A stretch of DNA of 64,000 nucleotides, taken from the NCBI GenBank assembly GCA_021464245.1, contig JADCRB010000003.1:634631-698630 (forward strand), read 5' to 3'. Of the stretch, positions 13,845 through 25,885 are shown one piece after another (position 1 is the first letter of the stretch; the number at the start of each line of letters is the position of its first letter). The notes below the pieces were generated by a model, which saw only the letters and a list, made by a program, of their open reading frames with translations, had not been told where the DNA came from and made no database searches. Source of the stretch: Carallia brachiata (lineage: Eukaryota > Streptophyta > Magnoliopsida > Malpighiales > Rhizophoraceae). Both the position numbers and the translations under genes were made by a program.

Positions 13845-14305
13845 CATTTTAATTATAAATCTTTTAGGACTTTTTCAATCTAATGCTATACTTTTCTTAT
13901 TTTCTCTTCAATCTTATAATTATAGTTTTGGTTCTAATCAAGTCCTACTCAGGACAAAATTGGCTCAAAACGTTAAAAAAATGAATTTCATCCAATAAAA
14001 TACATAAATATAGCTAAAAACAATATACACTGTTAAAAAAATAAAAATACCCTCATAATAATTTAATTTTCTTTTGAAGAGCGTTTCCAATAGGATATTT
14101 TTTTTTTTTTTTGTCATGAAATTTATTTTTTTAATTGTATTTATATATTACATTGAGTTACATACGTTTTTTAAAGGTTTTAATCTAATGCTGTTCAATT
14201 TTAAACCTGGTTAGAACTAAAACTATAATAATAAGATTGAAAAAAAAAAAAAAAAAAAGGTGCAAGATCATATTACAAAATTCCTAAAAAGTTAAAATGA
14301 GGCTT
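13845..14305. mobile_element. MITE-like inverted-repeat element
   Basis: The left end (CTCATTTTAATT, then CTTTTAGGAC, then TCTTATAATTATAGTTTTGG near 13,910) is matched in reverse complement by the right end (AACTAAAACTATAATAATAAG near 14,215, then CCTAAAAAGTTAAAATGAG at about 14,283-14,301). The arms are imperfect and the interior is AT-rich and non-coding. No clear target duplication was seen, so the superfamily is not assigned. It lies just upstream of the DUF1677 gene and may contribute to its promoter region. Confidence 0.5.
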
Positions 14306-14412
14306 ATCCAATTATTTTCTGCCTTGTCCCTCCAATATTAAGCCAGCACGCCGACACTCTAGAGAGAGAGAGGGAGAGAGAGTTGTCAATCTTCAATGTT
14401 CTGCTACAAGAA

Positions 14413-14862
14413 ATGGCAATTTCAGGTTCAGAAAACCAGCCAGGCCCAGTTGGCAAGCCGAGCTCTCAATTCGAAGTGGAATCAGTGAAATGCCACTCTT
14501 GTGGGTTCACAGAAGAGTGCACTCCTGCATTCGTCTCCAGGGTGTGGGACCGGTACCAAGGTCGGTGGATATGTGGGCTCTGCGCAGAGGCAGTGAAAGA
14601 CGAGGTTCTGAGATTGGACAGTCTCATCTCAACCGAAGAAGCATTGAACAGGCACGCCCGTTTCTGCCAGAAGTGCAGTTCCTCCAGTCCTCTGAGCCAA
14701 ACGGAGCACCCCATCTTTGCCGTGGGCAGAGTTCTTCTCAGGGGCTTGGATTCTCCGCGGGCCATCGGGACCATTTCCGGCAGTGTCTTGCCTGGCGTTT
14801 ACAAGATTGAAGGACCGCCTCTGGTTCGATCACAGAGTTGTTTCCCTGCTCTGTCCAGGTGA
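14413..14862 (+). CDS. DUF1677 family protein
   Basis: Plant-specific protein of unknown biochemical function. The single-exon frame encodes 149 residues from the ATG at 14,413; an upstream in-frame stretch without an ATG was not used. The DUF1677 core sits at about residues 20-90: VKCHSCGFTEECTPAFVSRV followed by a W/C-rich segment (GRWICGLCAEAVKDEV) and a C-terminal cysteine pair (FCQKC). The paired CxxC motifs suggest a zinc-binding fold, which is inference. The tail (residues ~105-149) has RVLLRGLDSPRAI and ends in RSQSCFPALSR, typical of the longer family members. A GA-rich tract (14,360-14,382) precedes the start and may be 5' UTR. The gene sits next to the COPT5/G-gamma/RBX1 set, as I recall for Arabidopsis chromosome 5, although transposons now separate them here. 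Confidence 0.88.
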   Translation: MAISGSENQPGPVGKPSSQFEVESVKCHSCGFTEECTPAFVSRVWDRYQGRWICGLCAEAVKDEVLRLDSLISTEEALNRHARFCQKCSSSSPLSQTEHPIFAVGRVLLRGLDSPRAIGTISGSVLPGVYKIEGPPLVRSQSCFPALSR

Positions 14863-14869
14863 ATTTGTT

Positions 14870-16450
14870 GGTAATTCCTATAGAGGTAATTGTGAAGAAA
14901 AAAAATGGGGAAACTTTGTTTTGGTTTCTGTTTAAACATAATTTGCATATGGGTCTCTCTCTCTCTGTGGTTAAAAAAGAATGGGAAAACACGGCCAGTA
15001 TCACAGTCTCGTCAAAAAGCATTACTATCGTGTAGAAGGAGGGTGTGAACAATCTGAGAAGCCCAACTGGTGGTTTTACATATAGGTTCTAATTGGCTAA
15101 AGATTGTTGCGTTTTTTCTTTTTTAATCCAGAAAATGGATGGAGGATAGGAATTTAACTCTAAAATGGAGTTTCTTTAAATTTATGTTATAGAATATCAA
15201 TGACATTATAATCCTGTTATATATATATAATTCAGCTCGATGTTTCTCTTCTTCTTCTTCTTCTTCTTCTTATTATTATATATGTTATTCTTGCTCTCTT
15301 GCGTTGCATATCATGACATGGAAGCTGCTCTGCACAAGCAAGCAAAAGTCTTTCGGTAATCCTTTTTATTTTTTATTTTTTATTTTTTATGTTCAACAAA
15401 ATTTTCTTGGCCATCATAATTGACAGAGCCTATCAGGAAGCCCCAAATTGAAATGATTAACATCTTATGGAGAAGCTCAAGGTAACTGACAAGAGAGACA
15501 TTAAATTTCCACAAGCACTTCAACGTGTCTTGCACTAAAATTTTCTGCCCTTACTGAGAAATTTTTTTTTGGCTTTCTAAGAAGGGAAATCCTAAGTAGC
15601 TGATACAATGGGAGCAACATGGTTGCCACACACGCATGTAACCAATGAGAAGATTTCTTTTTTAGTTTTGAATTATTTAATTATGAAGGGTATAAATGGT
15701 AAACAAAGAGTGGCAAAATAGTAAAATAACTTGAAATATAATTTTATTTTTTTACAGTAAAGAGATGTCGTTTCTTTTTGTTTGAGGGGCGCGAAATTTA
15801 AATGTTGATAAAATTTAGATTTTTGGAGCTCAACAAGAGGAATTAATTGTAGATCGTACGACAATATTATAGAAATTCATCTAATAATCTATAATAGCAT
15901 AGTTGAGTTTAGTAAGTGCAACATACTACTGACACATATAACTATCATCTCATATTGATCTCATTTAAAAGATCTGAGCAAGTAAATGTCCCTTAAATAA
16001 AATAGTTACATATTAGACATCTATAAAATACTAAAATAATTTGATATTTATGGTAAAATTTGTGTGTCACATATTCAGAAAAGACTATATTATAATTCAA
16101 TTGTATATCATCCAGTAGTATTATAACTGAAAATAAAGTACAGCAAGAGGCATAACATAACTTGAGGAGTTAATATTTAATCTCTCACAACAAAACCAAA
16201 TAGTAAGAACAGAAAAGTGAATGAAGAGAAAATTGAGAAGGAATAAATATGTAAGTTTTTTTTTTTATTAGGAGGCCTGTTGCACTATAAAATACACGAT
16301 GGGAGTAACGTTCCCCTTCTATAAACCACTAGAGTATCCCCTAATGAACAATAAATATGTAAGTTTGTGTTGAAGTCGTCGTTATATAATGGTCACGCAT
16401 GCAAAAGATCAATGTAATTAATTTTTGCTGTGAAAGCAAGGGAAATTTTT
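14870..16450. other. Spacer with microsatellites
   Basis: No gene is seen. A CTT-type trinucleotide repeat lies at about 15,246-15,270 and a TTTTTAT-type repeat at about 15,365-15,390. The rest is AT-rich. Confidence 0.5.
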
Positions 16451-16454
16451 TTTT

Positions 16455-16745
16455 ATTGTTTCTTTAAATGGTTGTTTCATGGTTATTATATACGGGCAAA
16501 ATATAAAATAGTAGAAGAAATTATATGATATAATGAAAAATGGATTGTATTGGAGGAATTATAGGACATCTAAAGTAAAATATACACAAGATTGACGAGG
16601 AATAATAAAATTTTTGTTAATGGTTTGTTACAATTGTCATATAATTTCCCTATTTGTCATATAATTTCTCATCTTGTCCTATATATTCACTTTTTGTCAT
16701 ATGTGTCAACACGAAACAACCATTTAAAGGACAGTCATAGTGGGC
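16455..16745. mobile_element. MITE with inverted arms at the head of the tandem array
   Basis: The segment TTTAAATGGTTGTTTCATG near 16,464 is the reverse complement of ACGAAACAACCATTTAAAGG at 16,711-16,730. Homology continues inward on both arms (AGAAATTATATGATATAAT on the left; GTCATATAATTTC on the right). This is a short foldback element of about 290 bp and appears to be the founding MITE of the array that follows. Confidence 0.6.
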
Positions 16746-18960
16746 CTGGAGAAAGAAAATAATTAATGTGAAATAAATGTTGTGACAATTAATAAGATAC
16801 CAAAATGAACATTGTAATCGTATAAATGCGTACATAGTATGATAAGTAGTAGCTAAAAACATAATGCAAGTAAATATGGAAGGAGATAAAATTTTGGCTG
16901 CGCTTGAAGTACCCTTTGGCAAATGTCATATACGACATAATTGGAAAATGGACGATATAATGGACGTAAAATATATGATAAGATTGAGCAGGAAGTATAA
17001 AATGTTTTGTTAATGGCTTGTAAAAAGTGTCATATAATTGTCTGTATGTGTCATATAATTTACCAATCTTGGTCTATATTTTGACTTGTTGTCATTGTGG
17101 CAGGAACGAAACAGTCATTTAAAGGACAACCATGTAGTGGTACTGGAGAAAGAAAGAAATAATCTGAAGTAAATGTTGTGAGCGTTGGCAAGATACCAAA
17201 ATAATAAACCTTATTGTCGCATGAATGCGTATATATTGTAATAAGTAGTAGCTGAAAGCATGATACGAGTAAATATACAATGAGATAAACTTTTTTGCGG
17301 CACTTGAAGTGCCTATTTGGCGAATGTCATATACAACATAAATAAAAAATATACGGATAAATTATATAACATCTAAAGTAAAATATACGACAAGATTGAC
17401 CAGGAATTATAAAAAATTTTTGTTAATAGCTTGTTAAAAGTGTCTATAATTAACATATCTGTCATATAATTCCAGTCATGTCCTATATGTTGAGTTTTTG
17501 TCATATGTGGCAGGCACGAAACAGCTATTTAAAGGACCGCCATGTAGTGGTACTGAGAAAAAAAAAATTAATCTGAACTAAATGTTATGACCATTGATAA
17601 GATACCAAAATAATAAATATTGTAATTACATAAAAGCTTCTATATGTGACACGTAGAAGCTGAAAGTATGATGCAAGTAAATATGTAATGAGATAAACTT
17701 TTTGGCTGCGCATTGAAGTGCCATTGTGGCGAACGCAATGTATGACATAAATAAAAAATAGATGATATAATGGACAAATTATATGACATGTCATGTGAAA
17801 TATATGACAAGATTTACAAGAAATTATAAAAGTTGTTAATGACATGTGAAAAGTGTCATATAATTTTAAGTATGTGTCATATAATTTCTCAATCTGTTAA
17901 TATTTTTATTTTTGTCGTATGTGACAGGTAAGAAACAGTATTTAAAAGACAGCCATGTAGTGGAAGGAGAAAGAAAAGAAGTAATCTGACGTAAATTTGT
18001 GACCATTGATAAGATACCAAAATAATAAATATTGTAAACGCATAACTGCATCGTATATTGTGATATGTAGAAGGTGAAGTATGATGCAAGTAAATATGTA
18101 ATGAGATAAACTTTTTGCTGCACTTGAAATGGCCTATGGGCGAACGAAATGTAAGACATAAATAAAAAAATTATGATATAACGACAAATTATATGACATC
18201 TCATGTAAAATCTATGACAAGATTTACCGAAAAGTATAAATATGTTGTTAATGACCTGTAAACGTGTCATATAATTTTAAGTATGTGTCATATAATTCTC
18301 AATCTTGTGATATATTTATATTTGTTGTCGTATGTGACAGGTAAGAAACAGTCATTTAAAAGACAGCCATGTAGTGGTAGTAGAGAAAGAAAAGAAGTAA
18401 TCTGACGTAAATATTGTGACCATTGATAAGATACCAAAATAATAAATATTGTAAGTTCATAAATGCGTTCATATTGTGATACATAGAAGCTGAAAGCATG
18501 ATGCAAGTAAATATGTAATGAGATAAAACTTTTTTGCTGTGCTTAAAGTGGCCATTTGGCGAACGTAATGTATGACATAATTAAAAAATATATGGTATAA
18601 AGGACAAATTTTATGACATCTCATGTAAACTATATGACAAAATTTACCAGGAATTAAAAAAATTTTATTAATGGCTTGTAAAAAGGGTGACATAATTTTC
18701 TCCCGGTGTCATATAATTTCCAATCTTATTCTATATTTTGATTTTTTTGTCGTATGTGGCAGACACGAAACAGTCATTTAAAAATCTGAAGTAAATGTTG
18801 TGACTATTGGTAAGACACTAAAATAATAAATATTGTAATTTCATAAATGTTTACATATTTTGATAAGGTGGTGCTGAAAGCATGATGGAAGTGAATATTT
18901 AATACGACACACTTTCTGCCTGCGCTTGAATTGGCCGTTTGGACAAATAGTTACATATTT
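16630..18960. repeat. Tandem array, about six copies of a ~415-bp unit
   Basis: The landmark (A/T)A(C/A)GAAACA followed by ATTTAAA recurs at 16,711, 17,106, 17,516, 17,930, 18,343 and 18,764: spacings 395, 410, 414, 413 and 421 bp. Each unit also repeats in order GATAAGATACCAAAATAATA, GTAAATATGTAATGAGATAA, TTTGGCGAA..GTCATA, and two GTCATATAATTT segments. Inside each unit the TTTGGCGAATGTCATATACGACA part and the TGTCGTATGTGGCAGGCACGA part face each other as inverted repeats, so a MITE plus about 190 bp of flank has been amplified in tandem. Short open frames on the minus strand are repeat shadows, not genes. Confidence 0.8.
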
Positions 18961-20700
18961 TGATAAGTGGCAGCTAGGGGTAAGCAATTCGGCGTACGCA
19001 ATTGCTCATCCTCAATGTTTAAGAAATATAATATTTGAAGGTAACTTGTGAAAAATTTGGAGTTTAGGCAAGTAGAAATTTTGCTTCACCCACCCTCAAC
19101 TCTAAGGCTTGGCGCACCTAAATACAAGGTTCATGCTTTCTCTTCTCCTCTTGCAATACAATTTGTGATATAATGTTGTTTGTTTTATGAATTTTGAAAG
19201 ACAACACTTGATTATATTTTATTAAATTTGTTTCATTTAGTTTTTTTTCGTTTAATTATCTGGCTAACTTATTTGTGATGTATAGACTATAATTAATTTA
19301 ATGTAGTTAACAAAATTTTTTAAAATTTTATTTTTCAATTGAAAAGAGCACGTATTTTGCGCAAATACTTGTTTTAATGATACAAAGTATTACCCGTGAT
19401 TTTTATTAAGAAGAATGTTTAAAAGCTTTGAGTATATCTAAAAATGTATGTTGTTATTAAATTTAGTTCATATTTCCCTGGCTATAACCATTGGAGTTAA
19501 AAATTTGTTGGTATAAATAATTAAATATGAAAGTATATTAAAATATGTTTTAATAGTGGTAAAAAAAATTATAACATTTAAATTGACAAGAGATAATAAC
19601 AATATTAATAATTTACAATAATTAATAAATTTTCTGATATCAGTTTTTATATTAATTTTTTTTAATTTATTTATACATATGAAAATTGTTCCCTATAAAA
19701 ATGTTTGTTACATCTACCACTGATCATACAAAACAAATGCAATTTAGCATATAGTATACGAGTGCAGTGGCATTTAAATGAAATAAGGAGCAATTTCAAT
19801 TTACAAAAGGTTTCCCGCTTGAAAATGTGCAGCGCCAACATTGGCTCTTATATTGCTCAAAAAGACAAACATTGACCCTTATAATCGATCCACTTGTTTA
19901 TCGAGGGTAGAGATTGAACTAGTCAAAGTAGCTAATAGGTATAAGTGTCCATTTATTGTACTACTAACCCCCAAACTTAATTGGTTGTAAAGCTCACTTT
20001 CCCTTCTTGCCCACCCAGCAACAAATTCCAAGAAGAGTAGAGCCGATGATGAAGGATTTGTGCAGCTGAGGAAGATTGTGGCCATGTAACCCAAAGCATT
20101 GAGAAAATAGACGAAGTGAAGTCATTTGATGTGTCTCTACAATTGTCTTCCCTTGTTTATGTTGGGATTCAGCTTTTTCATTCACACACAAGTTAAGGCA
20201 AACATCTTGTACCCTTTCTCATCCAGGTATGCCAATGCTTTCATCAAAATTTTTGTCTAATCTTATAGCTATGAAGCGTACAGTCAATGGGTTTGTTAGA
20301 AACCACGGTATAATTATTCGCATTTTTTGGATTGAGGACATATTCCCTCCTAATTTTCAACATTACTGTTGGGCAAGCATTCAATTTACTTCAGTTAAAA
20401 TAAAAAATTCCATTCACTTGACCCACAAACATTGGGTTAAATTAGTATGAAGTTTGGGACGTGGGAAGGGAAACATTGTTGCTCTTCATTTTATGATGAC
20501 ATTCTGTATACATCATTTACTCATTCTATTAGTAGGTACTTCCATTTTTTGCAAAGAAATTGGAACTTGAGTTGAATTGTTCATTTCCATACAAATGGTA
20601 TGGCAGACATAGAAATCTCCGATGACATTAGGTTAGGTAGTGTACATTAAATGTTAACTCTTATCAGTAGAATGGTGACAATACCATTTTTTGTGTCAAC
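18960..20700. other. Spacer left of the Mutator-like locus
   Basis: AT-rich to about 19,800, then more mixed composition. A minus-strand open frame at 19,994-20,191 ends in a hydrophobic segment (IIGSTLLGICCWVGKKGK) that I cannot place in a family. The 5' UTR and any promoter of the transposase should lie between about 20,200 and 20,711; a possible acceptor TTTGTGTCAACAG ends just before the start. Confidence 0.4.
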
Positions 20701-20711
20701 AGTAGTAGCAG

Positions 20712-23700
20712 ATGATGGCTGCCATCAGTTCTACGCACGGTGACTTGGTTCCACAACTTGTAGAAATGAATGCCGTTGGGAATGGCATAAATGAAGTGAC
20801 ACCTGATGAAGAAATGGCTGTTGATGCTCATCATGACTCAGAGCACCAGCTTCAGATAGAAGATTCAGAAGCCCACATTCCTATGGTTGGAATGGTTTTT
20901 GATAATGTTGATGAAATTTTAGAATATTACCAGAAATATGCCCAGACGAAAGGATTTAGTGTGGTTAAGAGAGGCGTTAGGCGGGGTGCTGCTCGTGAAG
21001 TTAGATATCAGACTTTCATTTGTAATCGGGCAAGGATTCACACGTCTCGTGGGAAGGATATTTATAAGAGGAGGCCTAGTTTTAAGGTGGGTTGTCTAGC
21101 CAGGGTGTCTGTTATGAAACATGGTGAAATGTGGAAAATAACTCAAGTGTCTGATCATCACAATCACTCTCTTAGTCCACGAAACTCTCGATTCTTGAAG
21201 CAGCATAGGAAAATATCAACTAGTGTGCGACGAGACCTTGAGAGTAGAGACATGGCAGGTATACGACCTGCCAAGGTCGTGCGCTCTGTAGTACTAGAGG
21301 CAGGAGGCCCTGAAAATATGACTTGCCTTCCCAAAGACCTCCATAATCATATTGATAAATTCAGGAGATTACAATTGTCAGAGGGTGATGCAGTAGCCGT
21401 GAGTCTCATGTTCCAGGAGATGCAGCAGAATAGTCGCGACTTTTTTTATGCCTTTGATCTACATGAAGATGGTAAACTAAAAAATCTATTTTGGGCAGAT
21501 GGACGAAGCAGAGCAGCCTACCAAGAGTTTGGGGATGTAATTTCATTTGATTCTACTTATCTGGTTAATAAGTATCACATGCCTTTTTGCCCGTTTGTCG
21601 GTGTTAATCATCATGGCCAATCAACCCTCTTCGGGTGTGCCTTGCTATGTGATGAGTCGGTTAGAACGTACGAGTGGGTGCTTAAGACTTGGTTAAGATG
21701 CATGGACAACAAAAAACCAGATGCCATCGTCACAGATCAATGTAGTGCCATCGGCGCAGCTGTGCAATCTGTTTTTGATGGAGTTCGACACCGTTGGTGT
21801 CTCTGGCATATAATGCGTAAGAGACCTGACAAGTTGGGAGGTTTAAAAGATTTTGCTCAAATTAATGAAACATTGAAGGACATTGTCCACGACTCAGCTT
21901 CAGTTGCTGAATTTGAAGATAAATGGCAAAGAATGGCCCAACTTTACAATTTACAGGGGAATACATGGCTGAATTCCCTTTTCAAGGATAGGCATAAGTG
22001 GGTGCCAGTTTATTTCGGGTCCACTTTTTGGGCTGGAATGCAAACAACACAGCGGAGTGAGAGCATGAATTCGTATTTTGACAAGTACATTCACGCGCGC
22101 AGCACTCTGAAGCAGTTTGTGGAACAGTACCAGCATGCGATGCATGACAAAATCGAGCAGGAATTGGAGGCAGATTTTGTAGCTACCAACAAATTGATTC
22201 CATGTGTTACAACCTTTCCATTTGAGAGGCAATTTCAAAAAGCATTCACAAACTATGCATTTAACCTTGTCCAGGCTGAGGTTATGTCTACTTGGTACTG
22301 TGAGGTGGAATCAAGTGTGGCTTCTGATGGTCTATGTTCCTATCAAGTGAAGGAAAGGAAAACTAAAGCTGACGGGAGCACTAAGTATGTCATATTCCAG
22401 GTGGATGTGCAGGATCTAAGTAATTGTATGGCTTGTAGTTGCTTGTTGTTTGAGTTCAAAGGAATTGTGTGTAGACATATGTTCAGAGTATGCATGTGCA
22501 GAAATATAGAGCAAATTCCTGATAAATATTTACTGCGTCGCTGGCGCAAGGATGTGGGCCGATGTCATAGCAAAATATTTCCAGCTAAAGTTGGAGGTAA
22601 GTTTGCTGTGGAATTTCGTCGGGCGAAAGACTTGGAGAAGATTTTCTACTCATGTGTTGATCTTGCAGTTGCTGTTGAGGATAGCTATGCCTTGTTGCGT
22701 AGTACTCTTGTTGCTTGCTACTCTAAACTCGAGCTGGGCTCCAACAGTGTCCGAAGCAGTAGGTGTGACAATGCGACCATCAGATCTTTGCCTGACCTCA
22801 ATGCTAACCCCCACGGAGCTTCTCTTCAGGAATCCTCGGTTTCACAATGGATTCAAGACCCAGCTGTTGTTAAGACGCGGGGGCGCCCAAAGGGCAAGCG
22901 AATCCCATCCAGATCCGAAGCTTGTAGAGTTTCGAATCAGTGGGTTAGGCAAAAAAAGTCTACTAATATTGTTGAAATTGGCCGCGTAAGTACGTAGTTC
23001 CATTAATAAAATCCATCACGATGCCGAGTAATGGTGACATAACTATTTTAGAACTAAATTTCAAGGTTGTCAATGTAGTCTAACATTTGTTTTCCTACTT
23101 TCGTGTAGGAGAAAGCACATGGCCTTTCCTTATTTCCACAGTCCCCCAATTTGGTAACTTCAAATGCTACCGAACAAAGTTCTGTTGGTCAGGTATGCTT
23201 CAACCAGTCTTCCCACTAACAAGCAAGCTCAGTACTGTTGCCGCTCATGCTTCTTACACTGTGGGCAACAACAATCTAACACTTTAATTTTATCTTGTCA
23301 TTGTTTGAGCACAACAGCTCCCCCCATTTATCTTGAGGTCACACAATTGTTTGTATATTTTTATTCATTGCTGGACAACACTCATCCTTGTATCGGCTAT
23401 TGTTTTTGTTCTTGCAATGAGTGTTGTAGTATGGAAAAAATTCCATATAGAGTACAGACATTGAATGCATGCTGTCAATCACTCGCCTGTGATGAGGGCT
23501 CGCATAAGGCCACACCATGACTCTTGTTTAGTTCAATTCCAATGTGGAAGGGAGTTTTGTTGACAACAAGGCCATTTGGTGCAGTTACTGCGCCAAGCCT
23601 CATTTCGTGACATCCTCGGCACACCAACTTGTCCTACCAACTTAACCCTGCTCACCCCTTCCCCTGTTCCCTCGTTTGTGACTCAGTCCGAACCAGTATT

Positions 23701-23881
23701 CGTCCCTCCAGAGGTATTATTTTTTATCATTTTATCTAAAACAAAATTCATAAGATGTTGGTTTATTTGTCCTACATAGTGATGGCAAATACATTACACT
23801 GTATGCTCATGCATGTAGGTTGATATATGGAGCCCTGGACTGGAGTCGATCGTCGCTCAATTGTTCCCAAAGTCAAGTTAG
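20712..23881 (+). CDS. FAR1/MURA-type Mutator transposase, four exons
   Basis: Transposase of a Mutator-like element. Exon 1 (20712-22985, 758 codons) is followed by three phase-0 exons that I infer from canonical sites: 23109-23192, 23585-23713 and 23819-23881 (TAG), giving 849 residues; reading through the first donor would stop after three more codons. Domains: FAR1/WRKY-GCM1-like zinc finger, residues ~60-152 (C104, C128, HHNH at 149-152); MULE DDE core with D280 in VISFDSTY, D342 in IVTDQCSA and E450 in TTQRSESMNSYF; SWIM zinc finger CxC..CxH at 575-589; AT-hook-like RGRPKGKR just before the exon 1 end. Catalytic and zinc ligands are all present and the frame is open, so the protein could be functional. 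It resembles FHY3/FAR1-related factors, but the convergent Ulp1-like gene next to it argues for a transposon rather than a domesticated FRS gene. Confidence 0.85.
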
Positions 23882-24529
23882 GCCTTCTCACACGCTTGAC
23901 TATAGCTTCGATCCAACCTTTAGACATTTTTTAGTGTATGCTGTTGCTTTTTGGTATACTTAATGTTCTGTCTTCATTGGCCTTCTCCTTTCTTATAGAT
24001 TAACTTGTAGCATCGAGCTGCCTAGCAGTGCTGCTATGAATGTGCCTGACCATATCTTTCTGACCTATATACCCTATTAGGATGTTCAATGTACAGGATT
24101 TTGAGAAGAAAGTAGTCTACTGGGTTGGTTTTACTAGTCTATTGCAAATTGATTTGAGCATAGGCATCGAAAATATAGGCCGTTTAGATGCGACGGGCAG
24201 CTTCCAAACTACCTTCATCCGGTATGTTGCTTGGTTCCTATAGTGGGGGCCAAACGAATACGGAATGTTTTTTTTTGCATAGAAATTTATTGTCTACAAC
24301 AGAATAAAACGACCATGTTGAAGCAGATATGAGTCAACTAATATTGGAATCATGATTGAACATTGTGCATTCAAAACCACAGCCACACTTGTACATGCAT
24401 AGGTTCTAGTTATACCACACCATAAATATTCTACCACTAGGCCGTTATTTATCTCCAATATGCATCATTTTTTTCATACCTGATTCACCTACACAACATT
24501 GGGTTTTCAGTGGTATACCCAAATAATAA

Positions 24530-24835
24530 TCACTGCTTACTTGCCATTTCAGCTTGTCCAAAATCATTTGTATTGGGGGGTTCAAATTGCTGCAAGTAGC
24601 TATGTTGCGCAACAGCTTTCTCCACATGGTCAACCATTTGAATTAGTGGAAATGGATCACCCATTACAATTTCCCTTGCACGCTTTGCACCCACCTTTTT
24701 AACAATGCGTTGAGCAAGCTCTCTCATCTCATGAGTCATATCCGCATTTGCAGCCCTGCATCTGGTATAGGACTCTTTAAGGCCTCGCGGACTTTGTTCC
24801 TCTTGACCTACAAAAAAAACAAAGATTCCCATTAC
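24530..24835 (-). pseudogene. Second copy of the Ulp1-gene terminal exon
   Basis: A minus-strand open frame preceded by a good acceptor (TTTTTTTTGTAG) and ending in TGA at 24,530-24,532. Its core MRELAQRIVKKVGAKRAREI aligns with MELRELAKRLVARYGADAAR of the exon at 26,295-26,674, and both acceptors are phase 1 relative to the same upstream exon. It is therefore either an alternative last exon of the Ulp1-like gene or a remnant of a duplicated element. Its 3' end faces the transposase stop at 23,881, about 650 bp away. Confidence 0.55.
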
Positions 24836-25603
24836 AATTTTAGTCATTCTGCATGCATTGTAATTGATGGGTTAGAATGGAATGTAAGGGGTGGCTCACG
24901 ACTCATGAATGTCAGTCCCAATTCTGTGATCTTTTCTATTCTCTAACTTAATTGGACAATATCAAGTCCCCTTATCAGCTCATACTAGTGGTCTATATAT
25001 GCAGGCCGCGCGTGCATGTCATTCACTAGGCTACAAGTGTATGTGCTAAAGCCATTTAAATAAGCAGTGATGTTACCTTCACCTGCTTCAGAATATATTC
25101 TCAGATGTCATAGTGTACATTCTTTAACTTGTCTCGTGTGCAAGTTGCCAACCTCGTACACTGTCAATGTCATTCTGCATGCATAGGGTCGTTCAGGAAT
25201 ATAGTCACGGGCATTGTTAAATTATTGCGCAAAGCTTCACGTGTATGCTATTTTGACAGGGAAAAACCTTTTGAATGCACTTTCAGTGGCTGCGAAAATT
25301 CCACTCAAATCGAATTCTTGAAACAATGCCTCATTAACACATAACAAAATCAATCTAAAAGTATCACTCAACACTTCACTAATAAATATAATCAATAGTA
25401 TTCTTATTCCCCACAAAATAGTTTTCAAATTGATTAATTGTGTGCAAGAACCCTTTATTAATCAATGATAACGCTTAGCTATCGTCATGTAGAAAGTAAT
25501 CACACACACTCATCCAAAGTCCAAGGACAAAAGCTAGGGAGACGTGGGAGGCTGCCTAGGGTTTAAAAACCCCGAAATTTTTTTTTTTTATTTTCGGGCA
25601 GAA

Positions 25604-25773
25604 TGGGACCGGACCTGGTCCGGACCTGGACCAGGTCCGGTCCAGTGCTGCTTTATGGACAGATTGGGACCGGACCTAGTCCGGTCCATGACCGGACCAG
25701 GACGGTCCCTCAACTATTTTTCCAGCAAGGGACCGGACCTAGTCCGGTCCATGACCGGACCAGGACGGTCCCC
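25604..25773. repeat. Palindromic GGACCGGACC repeat cluster
   Basis: Two copies of a 44-bp unit, 25666-25709 and 25729-25772, start GGGACCGGACCTAGTCCGGT and end GGACCAGGACGGTCCC. Each is built from GGACC/GGTCC words that are reverse complements of one another. A third, variant copy at 25604-25643 has the same words (CCTGGTCCGG, CCTGGACCAGGTCCGGTCC). The GC content is far above the surroundings, and the sequence can form strong hairpins in DNA or RNA. Confidence 0.75.
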
Positions 25774-25799
25774 TTCAGCAATTACAGCAAATTCCCTCC

Positions 25800-25885
25800 T
25801 AGTCGTATAAGTTTCGTAACTTGTCGTATATTTTATTTATTGTGTCATATATACAGGCACAAAACAGCCATATAATGGCAAGAAG
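25800..25885. repeat. Dispersed end-fragment of the array MITE family
   Basis: CTTGTCGTATATTTTATTTATTGTGTCATATATACAGGCACAAAACAGCCAT matches, with changes, the right-hand arm repeated at 16.7-18.8 kb (GTCGTATGTGGCAGGCACGAAACAGTCATTT). It shows that the MITE family is dispersed as well as tandemly amplified. Confidence 0.45.

Noticed and set aside
17585..18693. Six minus-strand frames of 66-134 codons
   Set aside because: They lie within the tandem array and are near-repeats of each other; they follow the ~415-bp unit, not a gene.
19879..20191. Minus-strand frames ending GICCWVGKKGK
   Set aside because: They look faintly coding, but no family match, no splice-linked exons and no clear start; left unassigned.
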